From Scatophagus argus (Eukaryota; Chordata; Actinopteri; Scatophagidae), in the NCBI RefSeq assembly GCF_020382885.2, contig NC_058496.1, forward strand, positions 357,501 to 421,500: a DNA stretch of 64,000 bases. The letters run 5' to 3'. This document shows, one piece after another, positions 10,948 through 23,016 of this stretch. Position 1 is the stretch's first letter; every line of letters starts with the position of its first letter. The position numbers and the translations under genes were made by a program. The notes under the pieces are model-generated. The model made no database searches and was not told the DNA's origin. It saw only the letters and a program-made list of their open reading frames with translations.

Positions 10948-11847
10948 TCACTTTTCCAAAACTCGCAGACATCCTGTAGGAAACTCCTCAGTGAGATTCG
11001 TCGCCTCCTCCTCCTCTCCCGACTGACCAAAGGAAGTCTTCTTCTTCTTCTTCTTCTTCTTCTTCTCGGCGTCTCCTCCGTCCAGCCCGCTGGAGAACTC
11101 GGAGCGAAACAGGCGGAGCTCCCTCTGACCAGGAGAAAACCTGAGGACCACAAAACCACCACCAATCAAATGTTACGAAATCGATCATTTCACGTGCATC
11201 TCGATCGAGGCGAGACAGCCGACCACAGAGCTGAGCCGAGGCTCATGGGTATCGTAGTCCAGTGAAGTCTGGCGCCGATGAGAACACCGAAGAGGTGACT
11301 TCGTCATTAAAAGAGCTCAGTCTCGTGCGTTAATGTGAGGAAGGTCAGAGCCTCCTCATCATCATGACATCCTGACATTTTCAGCTCTTCAGTGGAAGTC
11401 AAGCGACTCGCCGCAGCTTTCACGGCTCACTGAGAACCTCTGCTCACTCAGATTCACATGAAAGAAAACAGACGTCGATGTGGCGAGCGCTCGGCGTCCG
11501 CAGGAAGTCAGCTGACTGCTGCGTGTGTGTTATCACGTACAGGGACAAAACACAAGTCCACAACATGTGTCAGTACTGGTTCAGGCGAGGGCAAAACTCT
11601 CAAATAAAACACCAACACGCACACACTCACTGCAGCGCCAAATGTGGATTCATCCACTGCTGAAAATAGTTCCCAGTCAGTTAAAACGCTTCACTTTCTG
11701 TCTGTGAGGAGTTTTTGCAGAACAACACAATCGATCACCTGAACGCACCAGAACACAACTGACCAGAGCCCAAAGGATTGTGGGATACTGAGGAGGGACA
11801 CACAAACACCCACACACACCTGTAATTATGTCTCTACTGACCACTAA

Positions 11848-11889
<42 letters not shown>

Positions 11890-12016
11890 TCAGATCATGT
11901 CCAGGCAAGCCTGCTGTGAGGAGCAGCTGTTAACAACCACACACACACACACACACACACACACAGTGTAAACATGACCTGTGACTGTAGGGAGCAGCAG
12001 CTTTAATTATGTATGG

Positions 12017-12053
<37 letters not shown>

Positions 12054-12992
12054 GCTGTCAGTCATCTCAGTGGGGTGTGTGTGTTAATGAGCAGCGACAG
12101 ACAGACGTGTCAGACACACACAGAACCATCCGGTGGTCCTCGATGTGATGCTGGGACACGCTGCAGTTCTGGACTCTGGTGTGCGAACGGTTTTCTGCCC
12201 ACCCCTGCTCAGCCCTTGAACCCCAATGACAGATCAGAAACAGTAACCACGGTAACGGAGCCACCGCTGCGTCCCAAACCTGCTCACCTGCTCTGTGTCG
12301 GTCTGCCGCTGGGTGTCCGGCTCTGCTTCTTGACCGGACTCCTGGACTCCCGGTTTGGCCTCTTGTGGCTTTTGGCCCTGGGGCCAGAGGGGCCGGGGGC
12401 GGCGCTCAGGCCCTGCGGAGCGTCTCTGAGGCCGAAGCTCTTGGCGGTGTGTCCCAGGTGGAGGGAGCGGATGTGGAAGATGTGTTTGAGGCGGCTGGGG
12501 TAGGCCGTGTACGCCCGCAGGAAGGACTGCAGCGCTGATGACATCACAGGGACACGTCAACCAACAGAGAACCAAGCAGATAACTAAACAAGCAGGTAAG
12601 CACAGCCGGTCGGACACACCTGTCTTAGCCGTCTGCACCGACTGAGCGTCCGAGTGAACAAAGTTCTCAAACTCCGTCTGCAGGACCGTCGCTCGCTCTC
12701 TGGTCTCCTGCTCCAGAGCTGCGGACGACCTCTGAGAGACAGACAGGCAGACAGACAGACACGTACGCACACAGAGAGACATGCAGATAGACAGGCAGGC
12801 ACCCAGACAGACAAGCAGGCACACAGACAGACGGACAGACAGACACGTACGCACACAGAGAGACAGACATGCAGATAGACAGGCAGGCATGCAGAGAGAC
12901 AGACAGGCACACAGACAGGCACGCAGACAGACAGGCAGACAGACATGCATGCAGGCAGACAGGCACACAGACAGACATACAGGCAGGCACGC

Positions 12993-13039
<47 letters not shown>

Positions 13040-16000
13040 GTGTTACTGGCTCCAAATCCTCAGGCCACAGATCAACTGAAACAAATGAGTGTTAGGACAT
13101 GATGGGGTCCTGTAGCAGCCGTCACTCAGCCGTGAAAACAAAAGAGCCTCGACTTCCTCAGCGTGACTTTCTCAGTGATGTGTTCGGTTACGGCCTTTTG
13201 ATGATTTCAGGGATGGTTAGGATCTCACATTAAGATGCAGTCTTCCATTACAAATCAGAACCCAAATGTGAGCAGTCAGGTGTTGTCATTGTCTACCTGA
13301 TGTTCAACAGACTGTGTTTAAATAAAGCTTAGACACAAACATGAGATCATCACAAACACAAACTGAAGTGTGAACCCGTTTCCTGTTCAACCTGCTGCAG
13401 GAGTCACATCAGGTTTCTTTACAAACTGCTTCCCTCAGACTGTCTGATCCGTCAGAAAGTTGACCCCCTGCTGCGTTCACTGTCCCCACAGCTCATTCAG
13501 AGTCTCTGTTGGAGCTCTACAGTCTGACCCTGTCACGTTTGGGTCCGTGTTTAAAAATGAGTCTGAGCAGCATCAGAGAAACAGCAGGTGGTTTCAGCTG
13601 CCTGTTGGTTCAGGCTCTACAGACCGAGCACATCACCAAAATCCACTGCAGCTTACCAAAACGTCCCGCAACCATTCAGAGACCGCAGCGTCAAACAAAT
13701 TCAACAATGAGTCGCAGAGACCACTGAGAAACGAGACAGCGAGACAGACAGAGAGCGGCCTGTAAAGACCCTTTATACCAACTGAGAAGTTCAAAAGACA
13801 CCCTGAAGGACCTTGAGCTCTCTCAAAGGTCCATGTGCCCACTTAAACGTCCTCTGCATTGAAAATTATCCCTGGACACGTCCTAAAACCCCGGAGCTCA
13901 GTCTGAGGGGCCCTGGTGTGATGGTCAAAGTGTCTTACCTTGCTGTGGTATTTGCCCCGCCCCTTGTAGGTGTCATCCATCATCAGACTGGACAGGACAT
14001 CCAACAGTTTAATTTCTGAGAGGCTGAAACACAACAAGAGCCACTCCCACAGTCAAAAACAGCAGGTGGACCATCAGGAATCCTGCACCAGGACCATCAG
14101 TGTGGTACTGAGATGGAGCTGTATGTGCTGACTGGATGTGAGGGCTGTCTGTCAACAGACCTAATGTTGTGATTGGCCAGCTCGTCGATGAAGGCAGTCT
14201 CAGCGGGAGTGAGGAAGATGAGACCGTTTCCTCTTGCTCCGATACGAGCCGTCCGACCAACGCGATGGACGTACTCTGCCGCCGCCGTCGGAGGAGTGTA
14301 CTGAAAACACACAGACCTCTGTTTTCCACACCCACAGAGAATACGACAGTCTGACTGGCTTTACTGCTGCGTTAGCTAATGATTACCTGAACGATCCAGG
14401 TGACTTGAGGAAGGTCGAGACCTCTCGCTGCTACATCCTGAAACACACACGTTTCTTTATGACATAAATACAACCCACACAATGTAAGGCTGTTGTGTGT
14501 ATTCTGTGCTTGTTTTGGGTGGGGGTGGGTGGAGGTACTGACTGTGCAGAGCAGAACTCCAGTCTGACACGATGAAAACTGCTGGAAGACCTCTGAGCGC
14601 TCCTGGTGGGGAAAACAAACACACACTGACTAATCGGCTCAACGAGCAGACACCTTAAAATTCTGGATTTTCATTACCTCCTGCTTCATGTTGCCATGGA
14701 GACGCAGGAAGTTGAGGCAAGGCTTCTGATTGGTCGAGGGCTTAGAGAGGACAGAGGTGAACAGAGAGTGGAGGAACTCGACGACCTCGCAGCTCGAGAT
14801 GAAAACGATGAGCTTGTTGTTCTGAGAAAACTGAACAGCAGAAGTCTATCAGTTCAAGGTGGCACACTGCTGATCTGCTCTCAACCAATCAGGTCACTCT
14901 AAGTCAAATCACCTGAGCTGTTTGAAAGATCTGAATGATTTGTCAAAAACTAAGCCTGCAAGTAAGAACACCAGGCTCCAAGTACTGGACTCGACCCAGA
15001 GCTGAAGGCAATTTGTTGGCTCTCTGCTGCCACCTAGTGGCGGCTCTGAGGCTTCGCTCTGAACAAACGTGAGACGGTAACATGTAAGACAAGTAATCTT
15101 AACTGGAGTACTGGATCTACTCGACCAATCCACTGGTGAGCTCAGAGCACACTGTGCCACAGCGCCACCTAACAGTTCAATATTAGTGTGTTTGTCTTTA
15201 TTGTATACCTTGCATTTGTCCAGTATGAAAGCAGCCAGACAGACCAGTCTGATCTTGCTGGGAACCACCACCACAAACTGCTTCAGTGCCTCTGGTACAG
15301 CAAAGCTCTCCGACTGGCTGCCAGTGCTGGCGACAGAGGTCACGGCAAGGTCGGTGGTGAGGCCAGAGGAGGCGGGGCCAGACACGTGGATGCTGACTGG
15401 GTCGTTAAGACAAACATCCGCTAACCGAGTCACACCTGAAACACAGCAGGATGTTTTACTGGGGACTCTGTTGGTGTATCGCTGCACCGACCACAAACTG
15501 GATAATCATGTGGGTTCATTTTCTGCAGTATCACAGTAATCCAGGGATGGTTGTCTGCACACTGCTAGCAGGAGGGGCTAACAGCTAACCCTGAAAGCAC
15601 AATCTGAAAGCAGACTGCCTGACTAAACGGTTTCAAACACAGACTTGGAATAAACCAGAAACGGGTCTCAGGTTTATTCACATCAACCAACATTGGTGTG
15701 TAGTAAAGGAGAGGAGGAAAGGAGAAAAGAGAAACAAAATAAAGAAGAAAACGTGTCAGTGTAGATGTAGGAATAAGGAGTGAGCTCACTGAGCGTGTTT
15801 ACCGTGTGTTAGCGTAGCGGACAGCAGGACGTTCTGTCTGCTTACTCCTGCTGAGTTCAGACTGTTCATTATGACGGTCAGATCCTTCTCAAATCCCAGG
15901 TCCAAAGTCCTGAACACACAGAGACACACACTGAGATCACCAACAGTCAAACCTGTGAACGCCGACTCGGGGCTGTTTGCTTGGTAGGACGGGTCCTTTC

Positions 16001-18771
16001 ACATCGTGGCCTACACAGGCCCAGCAGGGTTAGCGTTGGAACAGGCTGGCGAGCGCAATGCATTGAAAAGGTCCCGCCTTTAAGCCTGTGATGCCGTCTC
16101 TCTTACCTACTTACCTGCAGGAGAGATACCACGACCAAGAAGGTGGTTCACCCAGGGCGAGGCTCGGACAACTGAGCCGTTTGAGGACAAGTTCTTATCT
16201 TATCTTCCTTAACTCTGAGACGCAACCATTGTCCTGAAAGTCACTAGCATGTCTCAAGTCTTTGCACTCAAGCCTCGAGTCCGGTCCCAAGTCCGAAACT
16301 TCACCATTCTTTGTGCAACTTCAAATGTCGAACCAAGTTTCAAATTGTTGCATTTTTGTCTGTAATTTTTGACGATGGCATTCCGGTGGCCTAAAGGTGG
16401 ACAATGAGCTACAGTTCACTGTTCATGCATTTTAACAAAAATAAATGACAAAGACGTTATTTTCTACAACCTGAACTGTGACTTCAACACTAAACTTCAC
16501 AATCTACATGTACAGAACCAGAGACCAGTCATCGTGGTGCGCGGTGAGTTACCGGTCGGCCTCGTCCAGGATCAGCCAGCGAACAGCACTGAAGGCGATG
16601 CTCAGGGTGTTTTTGATGTGATCCACCAGACGCCCGGGAGTCGAGACCAGGATGTTGATGCCTTTACGGAGCCTGAAGACAGGAAGATCAGTCAGTACAA
16701 CAGTTTGTTCCACAAGAAGACAAAACCTGCTGATGTGAGGAGGTCCCGATCTCACAACGCTCCCACAGTGTCCAGAAGGAGGGCGAGAAAAGAGTGGAGA
16801 AGAAGAAGTTGGAGGAGCAGGAGAATTAGTAGAAGAGGAGTATTAGTACCTGGCCTTCTCTGCTTTCCTCTTCTCTCCTCCCATCAGAACACCTGGGACG
16901 ATCCAGGTAAACGGCTACAGAGAGAGAAACAAGACACCCTTAGAGAGTCGCTCACAATCGAAGTCTTCCTGAGCTGCTTCTGTTTTCCACTGAGAAGCAG
17001 ATTTAGTGAAGGCTTCTGGACGATGTATATCACAGTAAACCAAACACGTCTGTGGTTACGTGAAACGTCACATCTGAAAGCAAGGAAAACACGGAGATCA
17101 AGGAGTTCCTCAGGGCTTGACTCTCGGCCCTCTTATTATGAAAAACAACAAAATCTCTTCCTGTAATGACATGGATGACACTTAAACTGTCATGTTACAT
17201 AAAAGATAACCATTAACCGAATCAATTAATAAAGGGGCAGTGATTAGGATCAGTCGATTAGAAGTCCTGGTGCCAGTAGCAACCGATATCAGACTAACAT
17301 GATATGACATTTGTGTTACCTTGAGAAGCTTCTGGAAGGTCTGAAATGTCTGCAGTGCGAGCTGGCAAACAGACAAACAGGCAGAGTGAGGAAATCATGT
17401 TTGCTCTTCACATCTTCAGTCCAAACAGTTTTGAGCTTCAGGTTCGGAGTGTGTTGCCCCAGCTGCTCTTCACTGAGCCTCGTTCCTGACTGCTGAGGCC
17501 CTCTTTGTTAAGGCTTAAGCATGGCCGTAACAGGAACAGGAAGTCTGGACAGAAAAGTATCGCTAAGACCGGGCGTCTTCGCGATACTTTTCTGTCCTGA
17601 CTTCCTCATCCATGCAAGTGATCAGGGATAAAAGGCGATAAATTAAAAAGGCGGTTTGGTTCCTCTTATGCTCTCTACATGAACTGCTGACACACACGCA
17701 ACCAAAGCCCGCTCAAACGTGATTGGTCAACACCACTCAGACTACAGACAGAGACCAGAATGTTGTCTTCAGGTTCTGCATTCGTTTAGATGACAGCAGG
17801 CTAATTAGTCCGTGAACCGATCTCTTTGAGGTTTGGACTGTTGGCAGACAAAACGACCTACGAAATCTTCACACCAGATTTTTGTATTTTCTGCTATTTT
17901 ATAGACTAAAAAACTAATCATCACACTGAATGATAAAGTAACACAAAGAGCTTCGGCTCTCGTAAACACAGCGATGCTCCTGTTGGAGGGAACGTGTGGG
18001 AGCGAGTGTGAGACTGAACCTCTCGGGTGGGGACGATGACGACGGCCAGAGGGCCGTCGGACCGGGTGACCTTCGGCTGAACGGCCTGAAGACTCTGGAC
18101 CACCGGGACAGCGAAGGACAGAGTCTTACCTGCAGAGACACGCGTTAACCGTCAGAAACCATCAGTTTTGCCATAAGCTGTCAGTTCACGTTGGCACGCG
18201 AGCGGACTGGAGTGAGTCTCACCTGAGCCCGTCTGAGATCGGACCACAGCATCTCGTCCTGACAGGAGAGCTGGAACGGTCTGCCTCTGCACACTGAAGA
18301 CACACACACAAGCACACACACGCACAAAGTTAAAGAAAGAGGATGAAGAAGGTTTCTGTCTGTGTGTGTGTAAACTCACCTGGTCACAGTAGAAACATTG
18401 AAGACTTTGTTCAGTGTCGCCACCTGGTGGAGAGAAACCAGCCAATCAGAACACAGAACACTTGGCAGCACTACTATAAACGTACGTCCAGGTGGAGGGA
18501 GGTGAAGTGATCATGTGATGATGAGATGACGTGAATCTGTCAGCACAGTCACCCTGTGGAGACTCGTCTTCCTTATGGGGACATAATGTAAGACACTTTT
18601 AGGGTAAAGACTCAGCTTAAGGTCAGGGTCAGTCTACAGGACGTGAACTTCTAATTAATGTCCCCAGTCCTCAAAGAGAGGACATGTGGACTGGTCCTCG
18701 CACCTTCAAAGGGCTGTTCAGAACTGTGAGGATGAGGTTAGGGATTATGACACAGGATCACAAGTTCAGGA

Positions 18772-18802
<31 letters not shown>

Positions 18803-19697
18803 ACCAGATGGGGGTGGAGGTCCAGGTCTGAAAATGAGTCACTGGTGAAAATCTTCTCCTTTAACTGTGAAACACTTGGGCTGAAGAAAGAAGAGGAAGA
18901 AAGCAGGAATGATGTCAGCTGGTTGTGATATGAACCAATCGGAATCACTGATCACTCTGTTCAGCCAATCAGAGGAGGAGCTGCATACCTGTGGATCTGA
19001 GGGATCTCTGGATTGTGTTTGAACAGAGAGGAAGTCTTGATGCTGCTTCTTCCTGTTTCCCTCACTCCATTCTTCTTGTTCTTGTCCTGTGGTGTCCTTC
19101 TGCCTGTCTGCTCAGGGACTGGAGCCTGGAGGACAACATGGAACACAGATCATGAATCATAAATGTAAGGCTCACCTGCAGGATAAAGACGAAACCTGAT
19201 TGGTGTTAACGGGTGTGAGCAGAGTTCACCTGAGCTTCAGCCTGCACCTCCTCCTCCGCTGTATTGCTGTGCTGCAGTCTCCTCTGTTTGAAGTCGTCTC
19301 TCTTGTCCTCTGAGGACGCGCTGAACCTCCTCTTCTCTGCTCTCTGCTTCCTCTGGAGGTCAAACAGAGAACCAAACTGAACTCTGATCAGCTGAAAAGT
19401 TCACACTGCTGAACAGAAGATTAATAAACTGAACTGTGGTCAGTGGCAGATGAAGCTGCAGAGGCTCACTTAAAGAGAACAGACGTGTTCCTTTTAAGTA
19501 GTAAAGAACAGGTTCTCAGCCTGCTGCTGTCCTCATGTGATGACAACATGAACATGTGACCTCAGGGTAACGAGATAAGGCGACGACAGTGATGCTATGA
19601 TAGCAGCCTTGACACTCACTGTGGCCCGTCTCTGCTGAGCCGTCGCAGGTTTCCTCCTGGACGATGAACACGGTGGCGCCGCTGCTGATGACATCAT
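10948..19697 (-). CDS. ddx31: ATP-dependent RNA helicase DDX31 (DEAD-box)
   Basis: Twenty coding exons on the minus strand: 19697-19620, 19352-19230, 19125-18989, 18880-18805, 18423-18380, 18293-18223, 18129-18020, 17361-17320, 16914-16850, 16672-16553, 15909-15803, 15435-15209, 14821-14678, 14602-14543, 14437-14387, 14300-14161, 14023-13939, 12731-12620, 12534-12288, 11122-10948; 737 aa, all phases close. The family acts in the nucleolus in ribosome assembly. Helicase motifs: SQTGSGKT (172-179), PTRE (210-213), DEAD (285-288), SAT (319-321), ARGLD (472-476), HRVGRTAR (497-504). '[18 protein letters not shown]' and '[18 protein letters not shown]' are diagnostic of DDX31. The last intron is the least sure: the final exon needs an 'AGAG' acceptor at 11123, but '[12 protein letters not shown]' matches the human C-terminal region. 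The last exon encodes a run of nine Lys. If the donor at 12287 is not used, translation stops at 12284. Confidence 0.9.
11850..12052. repeat. Three neighbouring TG/CA microsatellites in the last ddx31 intron
   Basis: (TG)n at about 11850-11888, (CA)n at 11939-11965 and (TG)n at 12017-12052. The opposite orientation of the middle run lets the three fold back on each other. Nothing else is recognisable in this intron. Confidence 0.85.
12736..13037. repeat. CAGA/CAGG tandem array touching the ddx31 exon 18 acceptor
   Basis: About 300 bp of 'acagacaggcag' units with 'acacgtacgcacacagagag' interruptions that recur with a longer period (near 12760 and 12843). On the minus strand this reads as a CTGT/CTGC pyrimidine-rich tract that ends in the 'ctctcag' acceptor of the exon starting at 12731. 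The Arg/Gln/Thr and Cys/Leu/Val open frames across it are artefacts. Confidence 0.92.
13040..13938. other. ddx31 intron 17, no further feature
   Basis: About 900 bp of unique-looking sequence between the repeat array and exon 17 (13939-14023). I see no exon match, RNA gene or element in it. Confidence 0.5.
15910..16552. other. ddx31 intron 10, no further feature
   Basis: About 640 bp between exons 10 and 11. No exon match or recognisable element. Confidence 0.5.
17539..17605. repeat. Long short-loop palindrome (hairpin) in a ddx31 intron
   Basis: Arms of 25 bp (17539-17563 and 17581-17605) are complementary with one mismatch. The 17-nt centre continues the stem as 'aagac-cgggc-gtctt' after one unpaired T/C, leaving a 5-nt loop. 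The hairpin has no coding role and sits alone in the intron between exons 7 and 8. Confidence 0.9.
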
Positions 19698-20599
19698 CAA
19701 CACACCTGGGCCACAGACAGGTCAGATATTCAGGTGGATTTTGTGATTTCAGACCAACTTCATCGCAAATACTGGAAAGTCTCCTACAAGCTTGAATACT
19801 GACTGCGCGGTTGTACCAAGGTGCTCTTCCTTTTCAGGTCTCTTTAAACTTTAGATACATACTGTGTATGGAAGTGACGTATCTGCACAGGACATTAGCA
19901 AAGTAACGCATCCAGGTTTTACATAATCTCAACGTGAGATAAACTTTTACATTATGAAAATTGCAATGGTGTGTGACGTGTTCAGACATTGCAGTATGAA
20001 GCAGTTTGAATAAGAACCTACTGGTCCAACTGCAGTAACTCAAGGCAGTGAGATGACATCACTTCCATATTTTAATGGAGAATGATAATAATAATAATAG
20101 AAGAAGCAAATGGAAAACCTACGACTTTATTAAAACCACAAATGTTTGATGTATTTAACTTGTGCCGGACTAAATAGTGGACCCCTGTCGATGGGTTCGG
20201 GTGTCAAAGTTTATTTTCTATCTGTGTTTCACTTCTGACAGGGAAGAAAACTTGTAATTGGCACATTTCTCGATAAAGTCCGGCGTGGCGCGCAGACAGA
20301 AGAGCGTTTTGTACTGTTAGCCTGATTAGCAGCGTTGGCTCTGACTTTAAACACAGTGACGAAACATTCAAAATATGTCGTAAGTGGAAGACTGGTGATG
20401 TTCCACACGACAACATGATCTACACACATGAACGTGTGTGTGTGTGTGTGTGTGTGCACAGCTCAGGCTCGGTTGTAGCGGAGCAGCTAATAAACTCATG
20501 CTAACAGCGGCTGCGTCCGGTAAACACACTTGACTTTGAACATGCAAAGAAAACAGAAAAAGGCAGAAAATTATGGAAATAAAAACTGTACAAACTCAC

Positions 20600-20695
20600 C
20601 GTAAGATCGCTAACACGCGTGTTGAACTGTTCCTGGTACGTCACCGAAGCCCCGCCCCCTCTAAGGCTGAGTTTGTGGACATGCGCAGTAACTGA
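20600..20695 (-). promoter_or_regulatory. ddx31: ddx31 core promoter and non-coding first exon
   Basis: On the minus strand a clean donor 'cttacg|gtgagt' ends an exon at 20600. Just upstream lie a CRE-like 'tgacgtac', a GC box ('gggggcggggc', about 20650-20660) and an NRF1-like 'actgcgcatg' (about 20681-20690). This pattern suits a TATA-less housekeeping promoter. The first coding exon at 19697 is preceded by an acceptor ('ggcccag'), so a separate leader exon is expected. Confidence 0.55.
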
Positions 20696-20906
20696 ACTTC
20701 TCATTGTATGCAAAGGAAGGGCTGCGCTTTGGTTATGTTGCTCCTGCAGTGCCGGGACGTTTTATGTGATTGTGGAAACATGAGCGTTTCAGTCATATCT
20801 TTAACAATAATTTGATGATGTATTGTTTTTGCTGAACACAAACTAGCAAATAAATAAATAGGAAAACAAAAATTTATGAATAATTTGCGTGTCAAGTTGA
20901 GCACAT

Positions 20907-20962
20907 TGAGATAAGATAAGCGTTATTAGTCCCACAGAGGGGAAACTCTCATTTGAACAGAT
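20907..20962 (-). mobile_element. Short LINE 3'-tail fragment
   Basis: 'gagataagataagcgttatt' followed by 'agtcccacagaggggaaact' resembles the reverse complement of fish LINE 3' ends, as at 1-60 and 25435. It is too short to assign to a family. Confidence 0.4.
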
Positions 20963-21944
20963 CCATTCATCCTTCCCTTTGTTTGTTTGTTCATAGGGGG
21001 TTTAACCTTTACATGAATTGAAGGCATTTTACTCTATGAAATGAAAGGATGCACTTCAATCATCACATTCAGGGACCGTCATCATTAAGACAACATCAGC
21101 TCAAGCCTTTATGTTGTCACTATTGTTTCGGTTTATTCCTTTCAGGTCAAAAACAAGATGGCCATGAAGCACAGAGTGGAGACGGACAGCAGGTGCTGCC
21201 TGCGGTCGCCTCTTACGTTTCAGATCAGCACATCTTTCCTTTGTTTTCTGTCAGTTCACCGGTTAAGTAAGTAAGTTTACTTTGCAGTTCTGAACTTAAA
21301 TGCGATTTTGGGAGATGGACTTGAGGCTGCCAGACCCTGAGCAGAGTCAGACCCACCCCAGAGAGATACAGACATGAGACACTGCTGCTGCACAACAGGA
21401 CCAGGCCCAGTCCAGGTCCTGAGTCTGGTCTTTGAGTCTTGTGGTCTGAGCTCCGTTTGAACAGACAGCAGCAGCAGAGTCCGTCTGGCTGCAGGCTTGC
21501 TGTCCTGCTCAGAGGCTCGCGGCAGGCAAACTGCCTCTGCAGGAGATGAGGACAAACTGTCCGTCATCACATCAGCAGCCATCACGTCCCATTTCCGTCC
21601 TGCTCCACTTCCTGTTGTCGACAGGAAGGCTTAAAAATAGAGCTGTCAATCACAGAGTGAGTCTGGCACCGTTGGGACTCAAAACGGCGCTCAGGAGGAT
21701 TAATTATAGTCATTTACCAAAATCAGCACTTTGAAAGTGAGCGAGCTACGAGAACCAGTTTTCAATCACCGGAGGAGGAAGATGAAGAGTCCCGAAGTAA
21801 ACGGAGATATTTTAACATGAAGGTTTGAAGGAAACGTCCTAAAGTGTGATAACTGCTTTTAGATCAGAGGAGCTGCTGACAGAGAAACATCAGCTGCTGT
21901 CAGTCAGACAGCAGGAATAACAAGATCCACACTGAACACACCAC

Positions 21945-22237
21945 CTGTCGGTCTGTCTGACTGCCCGTCTGCCTGACTGTACGTCTGTCTGACTGCACGT
22001 CTGCCTGACTGTACGTCTGTCTGACTGCACGTCTGTCTTACTGCCTGACTGTACGTCTGTCTGACTGCACGTCTGTCTGACTGCCTGCGTGCCCATCTGT
22101 CTGTCTGACTGTCTGTCTGCATGCCCATCTGTCTGTCTGCTTGGCTGCCCGTCTGTCTGACTGCCTGCACGCTGGTATGTCTGACTGCTTGCTTGTCTGT
22201 CTGTCTGTCTGACTGTCTGTCTGCCTGTCTGGCTGTA
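21945..22237. repeat. CTGT/CTGAC tandem array
   Basis: Plus strand has 'gtctgtctgactgcacgtct' and related units repeated over about 290 bp, with a repeating 'gtacgtctgtctgactgcac' block. Frames across it give Gln/Thr/Asp/Arg repeat proteins that are not genes. Confidence 0.9.
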
Positions 22238-22637
22238 ACAAGCTGTCCTGTAACACATGCAGAGTCACATGACTTCCTGTTGGACTGGACGGTTGTCAAA
22301 TAAAATAGAGGACAGTCCATATGGAGACACGTGTAGGACACTCAGAGACGTCAGACATAATCCAGAGGAAGTCACTGATCGAAATCAAATAACTTTATGT
22401 ATAGCAACAGTCAGAGTTTTTTCTTCATGGCTTCATTGTCAAACAGGAAAACAAAGAAACACACAACAGAAGGCCGTCCCTGTCTGAAAATGTTAGACAC
22501 TAAGAAATAATAAAAGCGACATAAATGTCATAAATGTTTCTGAAGACATTTTCTGTCTTCCACACAAGTGAAAAGGTTGCAAACGTCTGAACTCTGAGAT
22601 GTGAACAGTTTGTAAAGATGACGTTTGCCTGAGGCGA

Positions 22638-22639
<2 letters not shown>

Positions 22640-22669
<30 letters not shown>
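22640..22669. repeat. (CA)n microsatellite 3' of ak8
   Basis: Uninterrupted CA run of about 15 units in the ak8 3' flank. Confidence 0.9.
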
Positions 22670-22671
<2 letters not shown>

Positions 22672-23016
22672 GTGGATGTGTGATAGATGGTCATTCACCC
22701 ACACACTGTGGCTGCAGAGTTGTGTCTTCTGATTGGACACATAAGAACTTCATTACCCACAAGCCCTGGTGGTGGGTACTGAATCTACATTTCAGCAGAG
22801 CACATAAATACGTCTAATGGCACATGGACGTTGGTGAGGAGCGAGACAAGTCTGTCATCTGTCACCCCAGACAGGTGTCCCTCTTTGTTACCTGCTGGTT
22901 TATGATAACCAGTAGAGATGACTAAAACATTAGATTTTTTTTAAACAAACTAAAACATTTTGAAAAAATGGCAGACAACAGTAAGTCCATTTCCTGTGTC
23001 CAGGTGTGTCGTCCTG

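Larger units (their letters stand above)
20696..23016. other. Spacer between ddx31 and ak8
   Basis: About 2.3 kb from the ddx31 promoter to the ak8 stop. It holds a LINE tail near 20.91 kb, a CTGT repeat at 21.94-22.24 kb and a CA run near 22.64 kb. The right part should contain the ak8 3' UTR. No frame resembles gtf3c4, the DDX31 neighbour in human. Confidence 0.5.

Noticed and set aside
12284-12286. TGA at 12284 as the normal ddx31 stop
   Set aside because: It lies just inside a strong donor (AG|GTGAGC), and an exon at 11122 restores the conserved C-terminal block; kept only as a possible retained-intron end.
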